A stretch of DNA of 64,000 nucleotides from Verrucomicrobiaceae bacterium (GTDB lineage: Bacteria > Verrucomicrobiota > Verrucomicrobiia > Verrucomicrobiales > Verrucomicrobiaceae), in contig JADJPW010000006.1 of assembly GCA_016713035.1 (NCBI GenBank), positions 186,001-250,000 on the forward strand. Direction: 5' to 3'. The notes under the pieces are model-generated. The model did no database searches. It was not told the origin of the DNA and saw nothing but the letters and a program-made list of their open reading frames with translations. Within the stretch, counting starts at the first letter, position 1. Each line of letters starts with the position of its first letter. This document shows, piece after piece, positions 17,076-27,023 of the stretch. The position numbers and the translations under genes are program-made.

Positions 17076-18311
17076 ATGCGCCTGAACCTGATTTTTGCCC
17101 TCACTGCTCTTTTCCTGCCGGGAGTTCTTTTCTCCCAGCAAGCCCAAAAGGCCTCTTCAGCCCCGTTTTCGCCCCAAAAGGCGTTTTTAGCTCTCAAAGA
17201 CTTCGCTCAGGCCACCCCAGAGCAGAAAAAGTCGCTTCACCAGCAGGTGGCCCGTGTCTTTGGCCAAAAAAACCTCGCTCATGGTCGTGCCGCGCCGAAA
17301 ATCGAGGGCGCTACGGTGCTGTGGGCCACACTTGATCCAAAACCGGCCCAGGTCGTGCGTGAGGATGGTATGCCGCTGGGCGAGATGATCGCCCTGGGCA
17401 GTGATGGACTCCAGGCACTGGCATTGGAGTTGCCGAATTTTTCTGAGCTACGCTACCGAATCGAGTCCGACGGCATGCCGCGCATGGCGGGTAGTGTGCG
17501 CATCGAGCACTTTCCGCCAGCGGCTGAGAGTGTGGCCCTGCCAGATGTGCCAAAGGGTAGCCTGCAAAAATTCGAGTGGGCGCAGAGCCAGGTCTTCCCC
17601 GGAACTGTCCGGGATGTGACGGTTTACTTGCCTGCTGGATTCCAGCCGGATGAAGAAACCTGCCTGATGGTCTGGCAGGACGGCTCGCGGAATGCAGATC
17701 CCACCAGCGGCATGCGGGTGCCGATCGTGTTCGATAACCTCATCCACCGCCAGGAAATGCCGCGCACCGTCGGTGTCTTCATTGATCCTGGTCGCAAGCC
17801 TAACCAGAAGCCCGGGAGCAAAGCCGCCAACCGTGGATTTGAATACGACTCTTTGGGAGATGCCTACGTGCGCTTTTTGCTCACGGAAATCCTGCCAGAG
17901 GTCGAAAAACGTTATCGCGTGAGGTTCCGCGCCGCACCCGAGGCACGGGCGATCGCTGGCGGCTCCTCTGGCGGTATTTGTGCCTTCACCGCTGCTTGGG
18001 AAAGACCAGATCAGTTTCAAAAAGTGCTCTCCTGGGTGGGTTCCTTCGTCAATCTGCGCGGTGGCCATGTCTATCCCTCCATCATCCGCATCACGGAGCG
18101 TAAGCCGCTACGCATCTATCTCCAAGATGGTCACAACGATCTGGACAACCCCTTTGGGAACTGGCCGCTGGCCAATAAGCAGATGTCCGCAGCTCTCCAG
18201 TTCATGAAATACGATCACCGGATCGACTGGAATGGCTCCTTCCACGGCAGCAAAGGCATGGCTCCGCTCCTCCCAGATGCTCTCCGCTGGCTCTGGCGTG
18301 ATGTGCGCTGA
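17076..18311 (+). CDS. secreted esterase, enterochelin-esterase/esterase-D type
   Basis: 411 aa with a Sec signal peptide (LIFALTALFLPGVLFSQQA). An N-terminal beta-sandwich of about 140 residues precedes an alpha/beta hydrolase: FPGTVRDVTVYLPAGF, then the nucleophile elbow GGSSGGICAF with Ser as nucleophile, an acid residue in IYLQDGHNDLDNPFGNW and a His in SFHGSKGM. This layout is that of PF00756 esterases (Fes/IroE-like, feruloyl esterase-like). In Verrucomicrobia such secreted enzymes mostly deacylate plant polysaccharides; the substrate is not shown here. Followed closely by another exported protein gene. Confidence 0.85.
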   Translation: MRLNLIFALTALFLPGVLFSQQAQKASSAPFSPQKAFLALKDFAQATPEQKKSLHQQVARVFGQKNLAHGRAAPKIEGATVLWATLDPKPAQVVREDGMPLGEMIALGSDGLQALALELPNFSELRYRIESDGMPRMAGSVRIEHFPPAAESVALPDVPKGSLQKFEWAQSQVFPGTVRDVTVYLPAGFQPDEETCLMVWQDGSRNADPTSGMRVPIVFDNLIHRQEMPRTVGVFIDPGRKPNQKPGSKAANRGFEYDSLGDAYVRFLLTEILPEVEKRYRVRFRAAPEARAIAGGSSGGICAFTAAWERPDQFQKVLSWVGSFVNLRGGHVYPSIIRITERKPLRIYLQDGHNDLDNPFGNWPLANKQMSAALQFMKYDHRIDWNGSFHGSKGMAPLLPDALRWLWRDVR

Positions 18312-18351
18312 GGAGCTCGCCTGGCATCGTATTGGAGAAGAAACACGCAGC

Positions 18352-19941
18352 ATGAAGCGCCGCCACTTCCTCGCCCTCTCCTCGGTCACGCCGCTGCTGG
18401 CCGCTGGATCGCGCCGGAAAGCCCCCTTCCGCCTCCTTTACAGCAATGACCTCACCCACATCACCTCCTGTGTGAGTCCATATCACGCGGCCCGGCAGCC
18501 CTTTCGTGCGGAGATGCTCGATGCATCTATCGATGAGGTCACGGGAATCGTGGATGCGCATTTTCTCCAACCTGGACTCGGCGTGGTGCCGCTGTGGCCG
18601 AGCCGCAGCTTCGATCACCAGGTGCATTATGATTGGATCAAGAAGCGCTATGGGCAGAAGCCGGATTCCTTTGGCCAGTTTGTGCTAAAAGGGGGCGATA
18701 TTGTTCAGCGCTTCATCGACCGCTGTCGTGCACAGGGGCAGGCCGCTTTCATCTCACTGCGGATGAATGATGCCCATCACAAGGAATTCACCGACCCACA
18801 GCCTGGTGATCAGCCGGGTAGCAGCATCGGCATGAGTGTGACACGCTGGTATGCAGAGCACCCAGAGTATCGCATCCAGCCTAGCTCGCGGCGTGGTGCA
18901 GACCTCGTGCTAAACTGGGCTGTGCCAGAGGTGCGGGCACAAAAGCTCCGCATGATCGGTGAGCTTTGCGAGGGCTACGAACTGGATGGCCTGGAGCTCG
19001 ATTTCCTGCGATTTTACAGCTATTTCCGGGATGAAACACCGGTAGAGCAGCGCCGCGCTATCATGACCAGCTTTGTCAAAGAAGTGCGGCAACGACTCGG
19101 CCCCCAGCGTTGGCTGTGTGCTCGTGTGCCGTGCTACCTACCAGCGCTCGATGCACTGGGGCTCGATTTGAGAGCGCTCGTCGCTGCCGGGCTCGACATG
19201 GTGAATGCCTCTGCGCATTACTTCACCACGCAGCAGCATGATCTTGCCAAGATCCGCCAGCAGACGGTCGGCGCGGCGCTTTACTTTGAGCTGTGCCACA
19301 CCCTTTGGAAGGGCGACAAAGTGCAGGCTGGCTACGACGTCTTCCCCTTTCGCCGTGCGACCCGCGAGCAACTCCACACCTCCGCACATCTGGCCTATGC
19401 TCGTGGTGCGGATGGCATCAGCCTCTTCAACTTTGCCTATTACCGACAGCATGGTCAGGGCGAGGGGCGTGGGCTCTTCGGCGAGCCGCCCTTTGAGGTG
19501 CTCAAAGCATTGCGAGAGCCGCAAGTGCTCGCACAGGGACCGCGGCATGCCTTCATCGCGTCAGGCTGGCGGGCGCCTGGCATGAAACCACTGCCCGTGC
19601 CGCGTAAAATCGAGCTCAACAAGCCGGCTAAGTTCCTCTTTGATCTCGCAAGTCCCCATGGCGCTGCACGCGTCCGCATCCAGGCCGGGAGCGACCTCGC
19701 TGGCACGACTTGGAGTGCTGTTTTTAATGGCGAGCCAGTGTTGGCGACCGAGGACGTTTCAGAGCCGTTTCCAGTGCCCTATCCGTCGATGCTGGCCAAG
19801 CCGGAGGAGCTGCGTGCCTGGCAAATCCCCGCAGGGAGCCTCCGCGAAGGCGTAAATAGCCTCGAAGTCACACAATTAAGCGGACGACCTGCCACTGTCC
19901 TATTCGTGGATCTAGCATGCCCCGCTGTGAGCTCGAAATAG
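18352..19941 (+). CDS. exported glycoside-hydrolase-like protein
   Basis: About 529 aa from ATG at 18352, where MKRRHFLALSS gives a Tat/Sec-like leader; an upstream in-frame start at 18232 lies inside the previous gene. The central region reads like a (beta/alpha)8 barrel: VVPLWPSRSFDHQVHYDWIK, YELDGLELDFLRFYSYF with acidic residues at strand ends, and RGADGISLFNFAYY. The C-terminal 130 residues look like a beta-sandwich accessory domain. This is the layout of GH10/GHL-type family proteins found in Planctomycetes and Verrucomicrobia. The catalytic residues are not assigned with certainty. Only 41 bp from the esterase gene, so likely one transcript. Confidence 0.7.
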   Translation: MKRRHFLALSSVTPLLAAGSRRKAPFRLLYSNDLTHITSCVSPYHAARQPFRAEMLDASIDEVTGIVDAHFLQPGLGVVPLWPSRSFDHQVHYDWIKKRYGQKPDSFGQFVLKGGDIVQRFIDRCRAQGQAAFISLRMNDAHHKEFTDPQPGDQPGSSIGMSVTRWYAEHPEYRIQPSSRRGADLVLNWAVPEVRAQKLRMIGELCEGYELDGLELDFLRFYSYFRDETPVEQRRAIMTSFVKEVRQRLGPQRWLCARVPCYLPALDALGLDLRALVAAGLDMVNASAHYFTTQQHDLAKIRQQTVGAALYFELCHTLWKGDKVQAGYDVFPFRRATREQLHTSAHLAYARGADGISLFNFAYYRQHGQGEGRGLFGEPPFEVLKALREPQVLAQGPRHAFIASGWRAPGMKPLPVPRKIELNKPAKFLFDLASPHGAARVRIQAGSDLAGTTWSAVFNGEPVLATEDVSEPFPVPYPSMLAKPEELRAWQIPAGSLREGVNSLEVTQLSGRPATVLFVDLACPAVSSK

Positions 19942-20027
19942 CCTGCCCTTGCACACAGCAGTGTCTTGACCGAAGAAAAGCGCTCCAAACCCACACACTC
20001 GTGAACTCCCAACCCCAACCCAAAAAA

Positions 20028-20564
20028 ATGGAAACCTGGATCATCTATGCGCTCCTCACTGTACTCTCCTGGGGCGTCTATGGCGTCATCTTACACAAAG
20101 GCCGTGGCTACATGCCGATGGGGCCTGAGACACCGCACGCTGGCCTGAAGGCCTTTCTCTTTGTCTGCATCGCCTATGCGATCATCGGCATCGTCGCGGC
20201 GGTGTTGCTGAAGCTGCGCGGCTCAAACTGGAGCTTCACCTCCAGCGGCATCAATTGGAGCTTCATCGCTGGTGTGACGGGTGCCCTGGGTGCCTTCACA
20301 CTCGTGCTCGCGCTGGGAGCAGCGGCACAGTTTTACAAAGGCGCCGCAGCAGCAGCCGTGATGCCGATCGTCTTCGCGGGTGCCCCCATCATCAATACCA
20401 TCACCGCCATGCTCATTCACCCGCCAGAGGGCTCCATTCCAAAGCCCTTCTTCCTCGGCTGCATCATGGCTGCGGTAGGTGCCTTCCTCGTCGCGAAGTA
20501 TGCTCCATCGAATACGGGCGGCGCTGCTCCAAAGGCAGCCACAGCAGCCGCAAAACCTCACTGA
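20028..20564 (+). CDS. EamA/DMT-like small membrane transporter
   Basis: 178 aa from ATG at 20028. METWIIYALLTVLSWGVYGV is the classic first helix of drug/metabolite transporters. At least four to five further hydrophobic helices follow (FLFVCIAYAIIGIVAAVLL, FIAGVTGALGAFTLVLALGA, AAAVMPIVFAGAPIINTITA, FLGCIMAAVGAFLVAKYA). It is a half-length EamA unit, so it would act as a dimer. The substrate is unknown. The hydrophilic Ala/Lys tail is not conserved in my memory of the family. Confidence 0.75.
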   Translation: METWIIYALLTVLSWGVYGVILHKGRGYMPMGPETPHAGLKAFLFVCIAYAIIGIVAAVLLKLRGSNWSFTSSGINWSFIAGVTGALGAFTLVLALGAAAQFYKGAAAAAVMPIVFAGAPIINTITAMLIHPPEGSIPKPFFLGCIMAAVGAFLVAKYAPSNTGGAAPKAATAAAKPH

Positions 20565-20584
20565 AGGCCTGACGGATCGCCCCA

Positions 20585-21277
20585 ATGCCCAAATTACTCC
20601 TCTTCGACATCGACGGAACGCTCATCGACAGCCACGGCGCAGGTGGAGCGGCCATTTTAGATGCTGCGGAGGCTTATTTTGGAGTCTCGCGTGAAGATCT
20701 GCCGCCGCTGCAGCTCGCAGGTGCCACGGACCCCGCCATCGCGATGGATGTCTTTGGCCACCTGGGTCGTGAGCACACGGGGGAGGCCATTTCGGCGTTT
20801 CTGGGCCATTATCTCGAAAATCTGCACCGCAGGCTGCATGCGCCCGATTTCAGTGGCTGCATGCTTCCAGGGGTGAAAGTGCTGCTCGATGCCCTAGGCG
20901 AAGAAAAAAGTGCTCACCTCGGATTACTCACTGGAAACGTTCGCCGCGGAGCAGAGATCAAACTGGGCCGCCACGGCATTTTTGACCGTTTTGTCGATGG
21001 TGCCTTTGGATGTGACCACCATGATCGGAACCAGCTCGGCCCCATCGGACGCCGGCGCATGCAGGCCGCGACAGGGGTGGAATACGATCTGAAGGACATC
21101 ATCGTCATCGGCGACACACCGAAGGACATCCGCTGTGCGGCGGCATTCGGGGCCAAATGCCTCGCTGTGGCCACTGGGCAATACAGCGCGGCAGAGCTGC
21201 GTGTGCATGCTCCCTGGCGCTGCGTCGATTCCTTGGCGGAGGTGCCGGACATGATCGAGTTGCTCGTTCACTCATAA
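20585..21277 (+). CDS. HAD-superfamily phosphatase, phosphoglycolate-phosphatase-like
   Basis: 230 aa. HAD motif I LLFDIDGTLIDS (nucleophile Asp and acid Asp), motif II in LLTGNVR, motif III Lys in the RRGAEIKLGRHG region and motif IV IVIGDTPKDIRCA. The alpha-helical cap type and length match Gph/PGMB-like enzymes, which remove phosphate from phosphoglycolate or small sugar phosphates. It follows the DMT transporter by 20 bp on the same strand, so co-transcription is likely. Not specific enough for a gene symbol. Confidence 0.88.
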   Translation: MPKLLLFDIDGTLIDSHGAGGAAILDAAEAYFGVSREDLPPLQLAGATDPAIAMDVFGHLGREHTGEAISAFLGHYLENLHRRLHAPDFSGCMLPGVKVLLDALGEEKSAHLGLLTGNVRRGAEIKLGRHGIFDRFVDGAFGCDHHDRNQLGPIGRRRMQAATGVEYDLKDIIVIGDTPKDIRCAAAFGAKCLAVATGQYSAAELRVHAPWRCVDSLAEVPDMIELLVHS

Positions 21278-21364
21278 AAAATGTGTTCTCGGCGAAGCAA
21301 CGCTGCCTTCTGCCACGTTCACCTTGCCCCTTTCACTCTAAAACTCTCGCTCAACTGCTCCTGA

Positions 21365-23662
21365 ATGCCTTCTGTCACTGAGACCACACTCCGATTCACC
21401 GGCGGTTATCCGCCTTTGCCTGTGATCGCGGTGGCGCTGCTGCTCACGGTGCTGATGTGGTGGCTCTACCGGCGTGAGACCCGGCATTCTGCTGCCGCAC
21501 TGAGCTGGCTGCCTGCCGCATTGCGCTCGGCGGCGGTGTTTATCCTCGTGCTGGCGCTTGCAGGGCCCGTTTTGCGCCATGTCACCACGCTACGGCAGCT
21601 CGGGCGTGTCGTCGTGGCAGTGGACAGCTCCGCCAGCATGCAGCTCACCGATAGTACGGAGGAAAAAGCGGCGGCATCATCTCCTACACGCTTTCAGCGG
21701 ATCGAGACTTTGCTTTTGAAGGGCACCACGCCGCTGCTCAAAAAACTGGCGGAGACACAGGATGTCGAACTCTTCGCACTGCGGGGAAATCACACTCAGC
21801 GCCTGTGGTGGCATCGTCAGGGCGGGAAGGATGCCTCTGGTGAGCTGCCAGGGGCCTTTGAACTCGGTGCTACGGCACCTGTGACGGATCTGGATCAGAC
21901 GCTCCGCGCCGCACTCGGCCCTGCGACTGCTGGCACCGCACTCGTTTTACTCAGTGATGGCCAGCACAATGCCGCGAGCGGCTCGCCGGAGGAGCTAGGA
22001 GCTGCGCTCAAGCAGGATGGCACCGCGCTTTTTACCATCGGTTACGGCACAGAGGTACCACCGCCAGATCTCTCCGTGCTCGAAGTCGCCGCACCGGAGT
22101 CCGTCTTTAGCAAAGAGAACTTCCAGGGCCGCATCACCATCCAGGATAGCATGCCGCAGGGTACGCCTGCCGTCGTGCGTATCGAGAGTCAGAAAAAAGT
22201 GCTCTGGCAGAAGGATTTTACCGCCGAGGGCAAAGGTGAGCGGGTGTTCGACTTCGTCTTCCCCGTGGCCCAGCTCCCACCGCCTGAGCCCGGTCAGCGT
22301 GATCTGACTCTGCGTAGCGTCCAAATACAGGTAGCAGCCTCAGGCAATGCTGCGGCGCTGGAAAAAACCCGCGTGAACAACAGCCGCGAGCTCAGCATCC
22401 ATCTCCTAGAGAAGAAGCGCAAAGTCCTCATCCTCGATGGGCGTCCACGCTGGGAGACACGCTACATCCATAGCCACTTCGACCGTGATGAGCGCTGGCA
22501 GGCCACTCTCATCCTCGATGACATGCGGCAGGATGCCGCGCAGGGGGCCCTCCAGACCACCTTCCCGAAAACGCGAGATGAACTCCTCGCCTATGACCTC
22601 ATCATCCTGGGTGATGTGGCCCCGGCTCGATTCCAGAGTGAGCACCTCGACTGGATCGTCGAATTCGTCGAAAAACGCGGTGGCGGCCTCATTCTCATCG
22701 ACGGACGACGTGGAGGCTTGCGTGACTGGGCAAAAGGCAAAACCGCCGATCTCATTCCGGTGAAATTCCTCTCGTCCACCACACCCGCGACGCCAGCCCC
22801 ATTGAGCATTGAAGCCGAGGGCCGCCGCTTCGATGCGCTGCGCCTCAGTGATAGCCCCAGTGCCAATGTTTCCCTATGGCCCACGCTACCGAAGGTGAAC
22901 TGGCATGCCTGGATCGAGCCACAGGCGGCTGCGGTCTCGCTCGTCCGTGCAGATCGGCCCGTCGTCGTTTTCCGCCAGACGGGAGCTGGCGCAGTGCTTT
23001 ATCTCGGCACCGATGAGCTCTGGCGCTGGCGCTTTCAGGTGGCGGATCTTTATCATCAGCGCTTCTGGATGCAGCTCGGAGCCTGGATCGCTGCGCCGCC
23101 CTTTCAGATCGAGGACAAAACGATCGCTATCGGCACAGATCATCTCCGCTACATGCCAGGAGAAGCCGCCGAGATCCGCGTGCGTGTGCATGACGCCGCT
23201 GGCGGTATCCTCGCAGATGCGCAGCCGCGTGCCTACCTCCTGCATGATGGTGTGGAGGTGGCCACACTCCAGCTCGAGGCTGACCCCACGCACGCTGGCA
23301 TCTACCGCGCACTCACCCCACCGCTGAAAGCAGGCACTTATGAAATCGCCGTCTCAGAAAGCCCCTCCACACCGCGTGGCAGCTCGCGTCTGAGTCTGCA
23401 CGTCTCAGATAGCGGCAATCCAGAATGGGCCACGCTCACCATGAATCGCCCGCTGCTAGAAACGATGGCGCAAAACAGCGGTGGCCGCTTCCTGCGTGAG
23501 GAGCAAGCCGCAACGGATCTACCTAGCCTGCTGCAAAACCTAGATCGCAAGCAAGTCATCACCAAAGAGACGATCCTGTGGAGTAGCTGGTGGTGGTTCG
23601 GCGCAGCGATCCTGCTCCTCACCGTCGAGTGGCTGCTGCGCAAGCGCTTGAAACTGGTGTGA
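21365..23662 (+). CDS. membrane-anchored VWA-domain protein
   Basis: 765 aa. Two membrane helices near the N-terminus (LPVIAVALLLTVLMWWLYR and AAVFILVLALAGPVLR) precede a von Willebrand A domain with a MIDAS (VVAVDSSASMQLTDS, then LVLLSDGQHN). The middle resembles a glutamine-amidotransferase-like fold without catalytic Cys (KVLILDGRPRWETRYIHSHF; ERRGGG-like VEKRGGGLILIDGR). A last helix (WWFGAAILLLTVEWLLRKR) ends the protein. This layout (BatA-like with DUF1355/GATase1-like domain) is widespread in Planctomycetes and Verrucomicrobia, usually in clusters with MoxR ATPases; none is adjacent here. Confidence 0.85.
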   Translation: MPSVTETTLRFTGGYPPLPVIAVALLLTVLMWWLYRRETRHSAAALSWLPAALRSAAVFILVLALAGPVLRHVTTLRQLGRVVVAVDSSASMQLTDSTEEKAAASSPTRFQRIETLLLKGTTPLLKKLAETQDVELFALRGNHTQRLWWHRQGGKDASGELPGAFELGATAPVTDLDQTLRAALGPATAGTALVLLSDGQHNAASGSPEELGAALKQDGTALFTIGYGTEVPPPDLSVLEVAAPESVFSKENFQGRITIQDSMPQGTPAVVRIESQKKVLWQKDFTAEGKGERVFDFVFPVAQLPPPEPGQRDLTLRSVQIQVAASGNAAALEKTRVNNSRELSIHLLEKKRKVLILDGRPRWETRYIHSHFDRDERWQATLILDDMRQDAAQGALQTTFPKTRDELLAYDLIILGDVAPARFQSEHLDWIVEFVEKRGGGLILIDGRRGGLRDWAKGKTADLIPVKFLSSTTPATPAPLSIEAEGRRFDALRLSDSPSANVSLWPTLPKVNWHAWIEPQAAAVSLVRADRPVVVFRQTGAGAVLYLGTDELWRWRFQVADLYHQRFWMQLGAWIAAPPFQIEDKTIAIGTDHLRYMPGEAAEIRVRVHDAAGGILADAQPRAYLLHDGVEVATLQLEADPTHAGIYRALTPPLKAGTYEIAVSESPSTPRGSSRLSLHVSDSGNPEWATLTMNRPLLETMAQNSGGRFLREEQAATDLPSLLQNLDRKQVITKETILWSSWWWFGAAILLLTVEWLLRKRLKLV

Positions 23663-23806
23663 TCTTTGTGAGTTCGCTTTTGTCTCACACGAAAACCCCC
23701 AGACAGAAAGAGACCAAGCGCTCACGCATCAAAACTCTGCCATCAAGTTCAAGACTGCAAACTGCTGGTCTCCCACATTCAAGCGAATAACCCCTACCCA
23801 AAGTTC

Positions 23807-25834
23807 ATGCCTCTCCGCGCCGTCTTTTCGCTCCTTGTTGCCCTCACACTCACCGTGCAGGCCGCTAGCACGCAATTCACCGAGGAGGATCTCGCGGCGT
23901 TGGCGGAGAAGGGCGTGATCGAGTCGCCGGACTACTGGCGTGAGAACGCCACCGAGACGGGAAAGTGCGATGGAGAGCATGTGGCGAGCTTGTTGGTGAA
24001 GATCGCCCGGCTCACGATGCCGGTGAAGACGCTCGATGAGGCGCTGGAGGTGCTCACGCGGCAGCGAGTGCTCAGCTCGCCGGACTATTGGAAGAAGACG
24101 GCCATTCCCGGTGGCGTGTGTGTCGGCAAAAACGTCGCCATCGTGCTCAGTCGGGGCGCGGCGCAGTTGCCGATTGATCCGCCGCAGTCGGTGAATGCCA
24201 CGCCGTTGGAGGCGACGGACTTCAATGATCTGCGCGAGAGCTACGATGTCGTCATCGCGGGTGCGGGCACGGGCGGTGTCGGCGCGGCGGTGCAGGCGGC
24301 GCGACTCGGGGCCAGCGTGCTGCTGCTGGAGGAAACAGAGTGGATCGGCGGTCAGGCGATGGCCGCAGGCGTGACCTCAATGGACGAGGGCCGCACGCTC
24401 GTGCGCGAGCGTGGCCTGTATCGCGAGCTTTGCGGCCTCATCGCCGCGCATTACCGGCCACTCGGCGTGAACCATCTCACCGCCTACTGGCACGGCCACG
24501 TCGGCGTCGAGCCACGCGTGGGGCGTCGCTTGCTCCACGTCATGCTCGGCGATGCGAAAGGCCGTGGCGTGCTCGATCTCGCCCTGTTGGCCCGCGTTTC
24601 CAAAGTCACAAAGGAAGGCAACACCGTCACCGGCGTCGAAATCACACACGCAGGCCGCTCGCGCCGCATCGTCAGTAAAGTGCTCGTCGATGCCACCGAG
24701 TGGGGCGATGTCATCCCGCTCACCGGCGCTCGGTATCGCGTGGGCAATTGCCTCAATGACGCCATCGACCCGAAACGCCACGTGCAGTCCAACACCTGGA
24801 CCGCCGTGGTGAAGCAGTATCCGCAGGGCGTGCCCGCTGAGCTGTTCCTGCGCGAAAAACCGCCCGGCTACACCGACAAGGCGCAGGTCGCGTTTTCGAA
24901 ATCGCTCGTCGCCGGTGAGAAGATCGATCTAAAGGCCAAACCGTGGAACTGGGCCACCTTCATCGGCTATCGCGGCATGCCGGACAGCGCCCGTCCGGCC
25001 GACAACAGCGTCATCACGCGCACGCATCTGAACTACAACAACGACGTGCACTCCACCATCGCCGAGATCGAGGCCCCCGACGCACGTCTCGCCATGAATC
25101 GCGTCATGCAATTGAAGACGCTGCAACTGCTCTACTACATCCAGAACGTGATCGGGAAGACCGACTGGTCCGTGGCGAATGACGAAGGCTACGATACGCC
25201 CTCGCACATCGCCGCCGTCGATGCATGGATCAAAGAGCAGCCGGAGCTCGCTCCCTTCCGCCCGGTGCTCGTGCATTTCTCCATCATCCCCTACACCCGC
25301 GAGAGCCGCCGCATCATCGGCCTGCACACGCTGCGCCCCGTGGAGATCGAGCGCACGAAGGCGAAGCCGGTGCAGTTCCGCCACACCGTCGCGCTCGGCG
25401 ACTACGCCATCGACCTGCACGGCTCCATGCGAAAGGAATGGCTCGAAACCGACCTCGATCTCGAAAGCGACATCCCGCACAAGTTTGGCGAACGCGGCCT
25501 CGGCCCCTTCGCCATCCCGTTTGAGTCCCTCATCCCCGAAACCATCGACGGCTTCCTACCCGCCGAGAAAAACTTCAGCCAAAGCCGCATGGTGAACGGC
25601 GCCACCCGCCTGCAACCCCACACCCTGAACATCGGCCAGGCCGTCGGCGTCATCGCCGCGCTCGCCGCGAAAGAAAACCTCGCCCCGCGTGCCGTCGATC
25701 CCGTGAAAGTCCAACGCCTCCTCCTCGAAGCCGGCGACACCCTCACCATCGACTCCGTGAAAGCCCGCCACGGCACGGAAGCTTGGCGTGAGCTTCAGAT
25801 GGAGGTGCTGAGGAATGGCGGGGACGTGAAGTGA
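23807..25834 (+). CDS. secreted FAD-dependent oxidoreductase (FAD_oxidored family)
   Basis: 675 aa with a signal peptide (FSLLVALTLTVQAAS). An N-terminal helical part (about 110 residues) contains two copies of an SPDYWRENA/SPDYWKKTA motif. The FAD-binding Rossmann domain follows (VVIAGAGTGGVGAAVQAAR) with the EETEWIGGQAMAAG loop and the family segment NDVHSTIAEIEAPDARLAMN. The C-terminus has RMVNGATRLQPHTLNIGQAVG for FAD contact. Such FAD_oxidored proteins of Planctomycetes/Verrucomicrobia often act with carbohydrate degradation; the substrate is unknown. Base composition is higher in GC than in the preceding gene. Confidence 0.88.
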   Translation: MPLRAVFSLLVALTLTVQAASTQFTEEDLAALAEKGVIESPDYWRENATETGKCDGEHVASLLVKIARLTMPVKTLDEALEVLTRQRVLSSPDYWKKTAIPGGVCVGKNVAIVLSRGAAQLPIDPPQSVNATPLEATDFNDLRESYDVVIAGAGTGGVGAAVQAARLGASVLLLEETEWIGGQAMAAGVTSMDEGRTLVRERGLYRELCGLIAAHYRPLGVNHLTAYWHGHVGVEPRVGRRLLHVMLGDAKGRGVLDLALLARVSKVTKEGNTVTGVEITHAGRSRRIVSKVLVDATEWGDVIPLTGARYRVGNCLNDAIDPKRHVQSNTWTAVVKQYPQGVPAELFLREKPPGYTDKAQVAFSKSLVAGEKIDLKAKPWNWATFIGYRGMPDSARPADNSVITRTHLNYNNDVHSTIAEIEAPDARLAMNRVMQLKTLQLLYYIQNVIGKTDWSVANDEGYDTPSHIAAVDAWIKEQPELAPFRPVLVHFSIIPYTRESRRIIGLHTLRPVEIERTKAKPVQFRHTVALGDYAIDLHGSMRKEWLETDLDLESDIPHKFGERGLGPFAIPFESLIPETIDGFLPAEKNFSQSRMVNGATRLQPHTLNIGQAVGVIAALAAKENLAPRAVDPVKVQRLLLEAGDTLTIDSVKARHGTEAWRELQMEVLRNGGDVK

Positions 25835-25892
25835 GGCTGTGGCGTGTTTGGAATGGAGGTTGACCGCGATTCACCTCACGACTTGTTGAAGC

Positions 25893-26129
25893 ATGTCCAG
25901 CTATCCGACTTTGATCCCCTCATTCTCCTTCAGGGAGCCTGAAGACGATGGTGACGCAAAATTGCTCTCGGATGTCCGCGAGCACGGGTGGCATGTTGTG
26001 GGCGTTCCAGATGACGAAGAAGGCCCGGGATTTGCTTTCACGGTCGGCGTCTATCTTCGTACACTCCAGCCGGAGATTTTGATCATGGGATTGCCGATGG
26101 AGGTTTATAGTTCACAGAATACCCCATAA
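25893..26129 (+). pseudogene. truncated DUF4262 protein
   Basis: 78 aa. LLSDVREHGWHVVGVPDDEE and GPGFAFTVGVYLRTLQPEIL are the conserved first half of DUF4262, and LIMGLPMEVY is the next strand, but the frame then ends with SSQNTP. Full members run to about 150 residues, so half the domain is missing. The break lies within 20 bp of the start of the next gene, which suggests a deletion or cassette junction there. May be a non-functional remnant. Confidence 0.65.
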
Positions 26130-26141
26130 ACTGACTGCATT

Positions 26142-26807
26142 ATGACAGCCGCTCAACGACTCAAACAAGCCTTGCTGGAGACAAGAACCTATTCAACCGA
26201 TTCATACAATCCTGATAGGCTTCAATATTTAATGCAGGAGTATCAGCGAGTATACGGTGGTGACTGGAGCCAAGGATGCAAAGTGATTGAAAAGGGAAAT
26301 GCAGAGGGGCGGCCAACCATTTATCAAACCAGCCACTGGGCTGTTTTGGGTGGTGAGGGACTGGCGAAGGTCGAAGCCCACTTTGGCGTTCAATTGCCGG
26401 ATAGTGCCCATGCATTCTACACGGAGATTCGCGAGTGTGTGCTTTCGCTTAGTGAGGTTATTATGGTTCTCACGCCAGAGCAGATCATCGCACATGAGGA
26501 TGAGCATCGAGCCATCTACAAAGACATCGGTCTCGATTTGCCAGTGACCATCATCCGTTTCGCTTCATTTCCGGGGCAGCCCTTGGATTACGCATTTAGA
26601 AAAAGCTGCACAGATGGCCTGTGGCGCATCACTTTGATCGCAAGCGCGGAAGATGAACCTGAATCTGATCATTCGATAGAAGCCGATGGCTTGGAAACGG
26701 ACGAAAACATAGATGCGTGGATGGAGCGACTATTGCGTACGGACGCCTATCCATTGCGACCGGGCCATGAAGAATGGGAGAAGCGTTATGCCACGCGAAT
26801 CAATTAA
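26142..26807 (+). CDS. SMI1/KNR4 (SUKH)-like protein
   Basis: 221 aa. The pattern GEGLAKVEAHFGVQLPDSAHAFYTEI and CVLSLSEVIMVLTPEQIIAHEDEHRA is SUKH-like: an acidic residue-rich helix leads into FGVQLP, then YxEI. SUKH proteins are the immunity partners of many polymorphic and contact-dependent toxins. No toxin gene lies next to it. The gene is in an accessory stretch with lower GC than its neighbours and just 12 bp after the truncated DUF4262 gene. The role as orphan immunity protein is inference. Confidence 0.65.
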   Translation: MTAAQRLKQALLETRTYSTDSYNPDRLQYLMQEYQRVYGGDWSQGCKVIEKGNAEGRPTIYQTSHWAVLGGEGLAKVEAHFGVQLPDSAHAFYTEIRECVLSLSEVIMVLTPEQIIAHEDEHRAIYKDIGLDLPVTIIRFASFPGQPLDYAFRKSCTDGLWRITLIASAEDEPESDHSIEADGLETDENIDAWMERLLRTDAYPLRPGHEEWEKRYATRIN

Positions 26808-27023
26808 GGGCACTGAACCAGCCCTTGATCGACAAGGTTTTGCAGTGGCGAAAACGAACTTCGCTGAAGTTGCCCTCCACACACCCACCACCTTCTCAAT
26901 CAGACCTCAAAACTGCTGCCTAACTTCGGTATCCGGGGTGAACGGGCCCGTCCAATTCTCCTGTCGATACTGTCTTCCAGACTTCGTGATTCGATTTGGG
27001 TCTTTGCCTCGAAGAAGTCGTCT

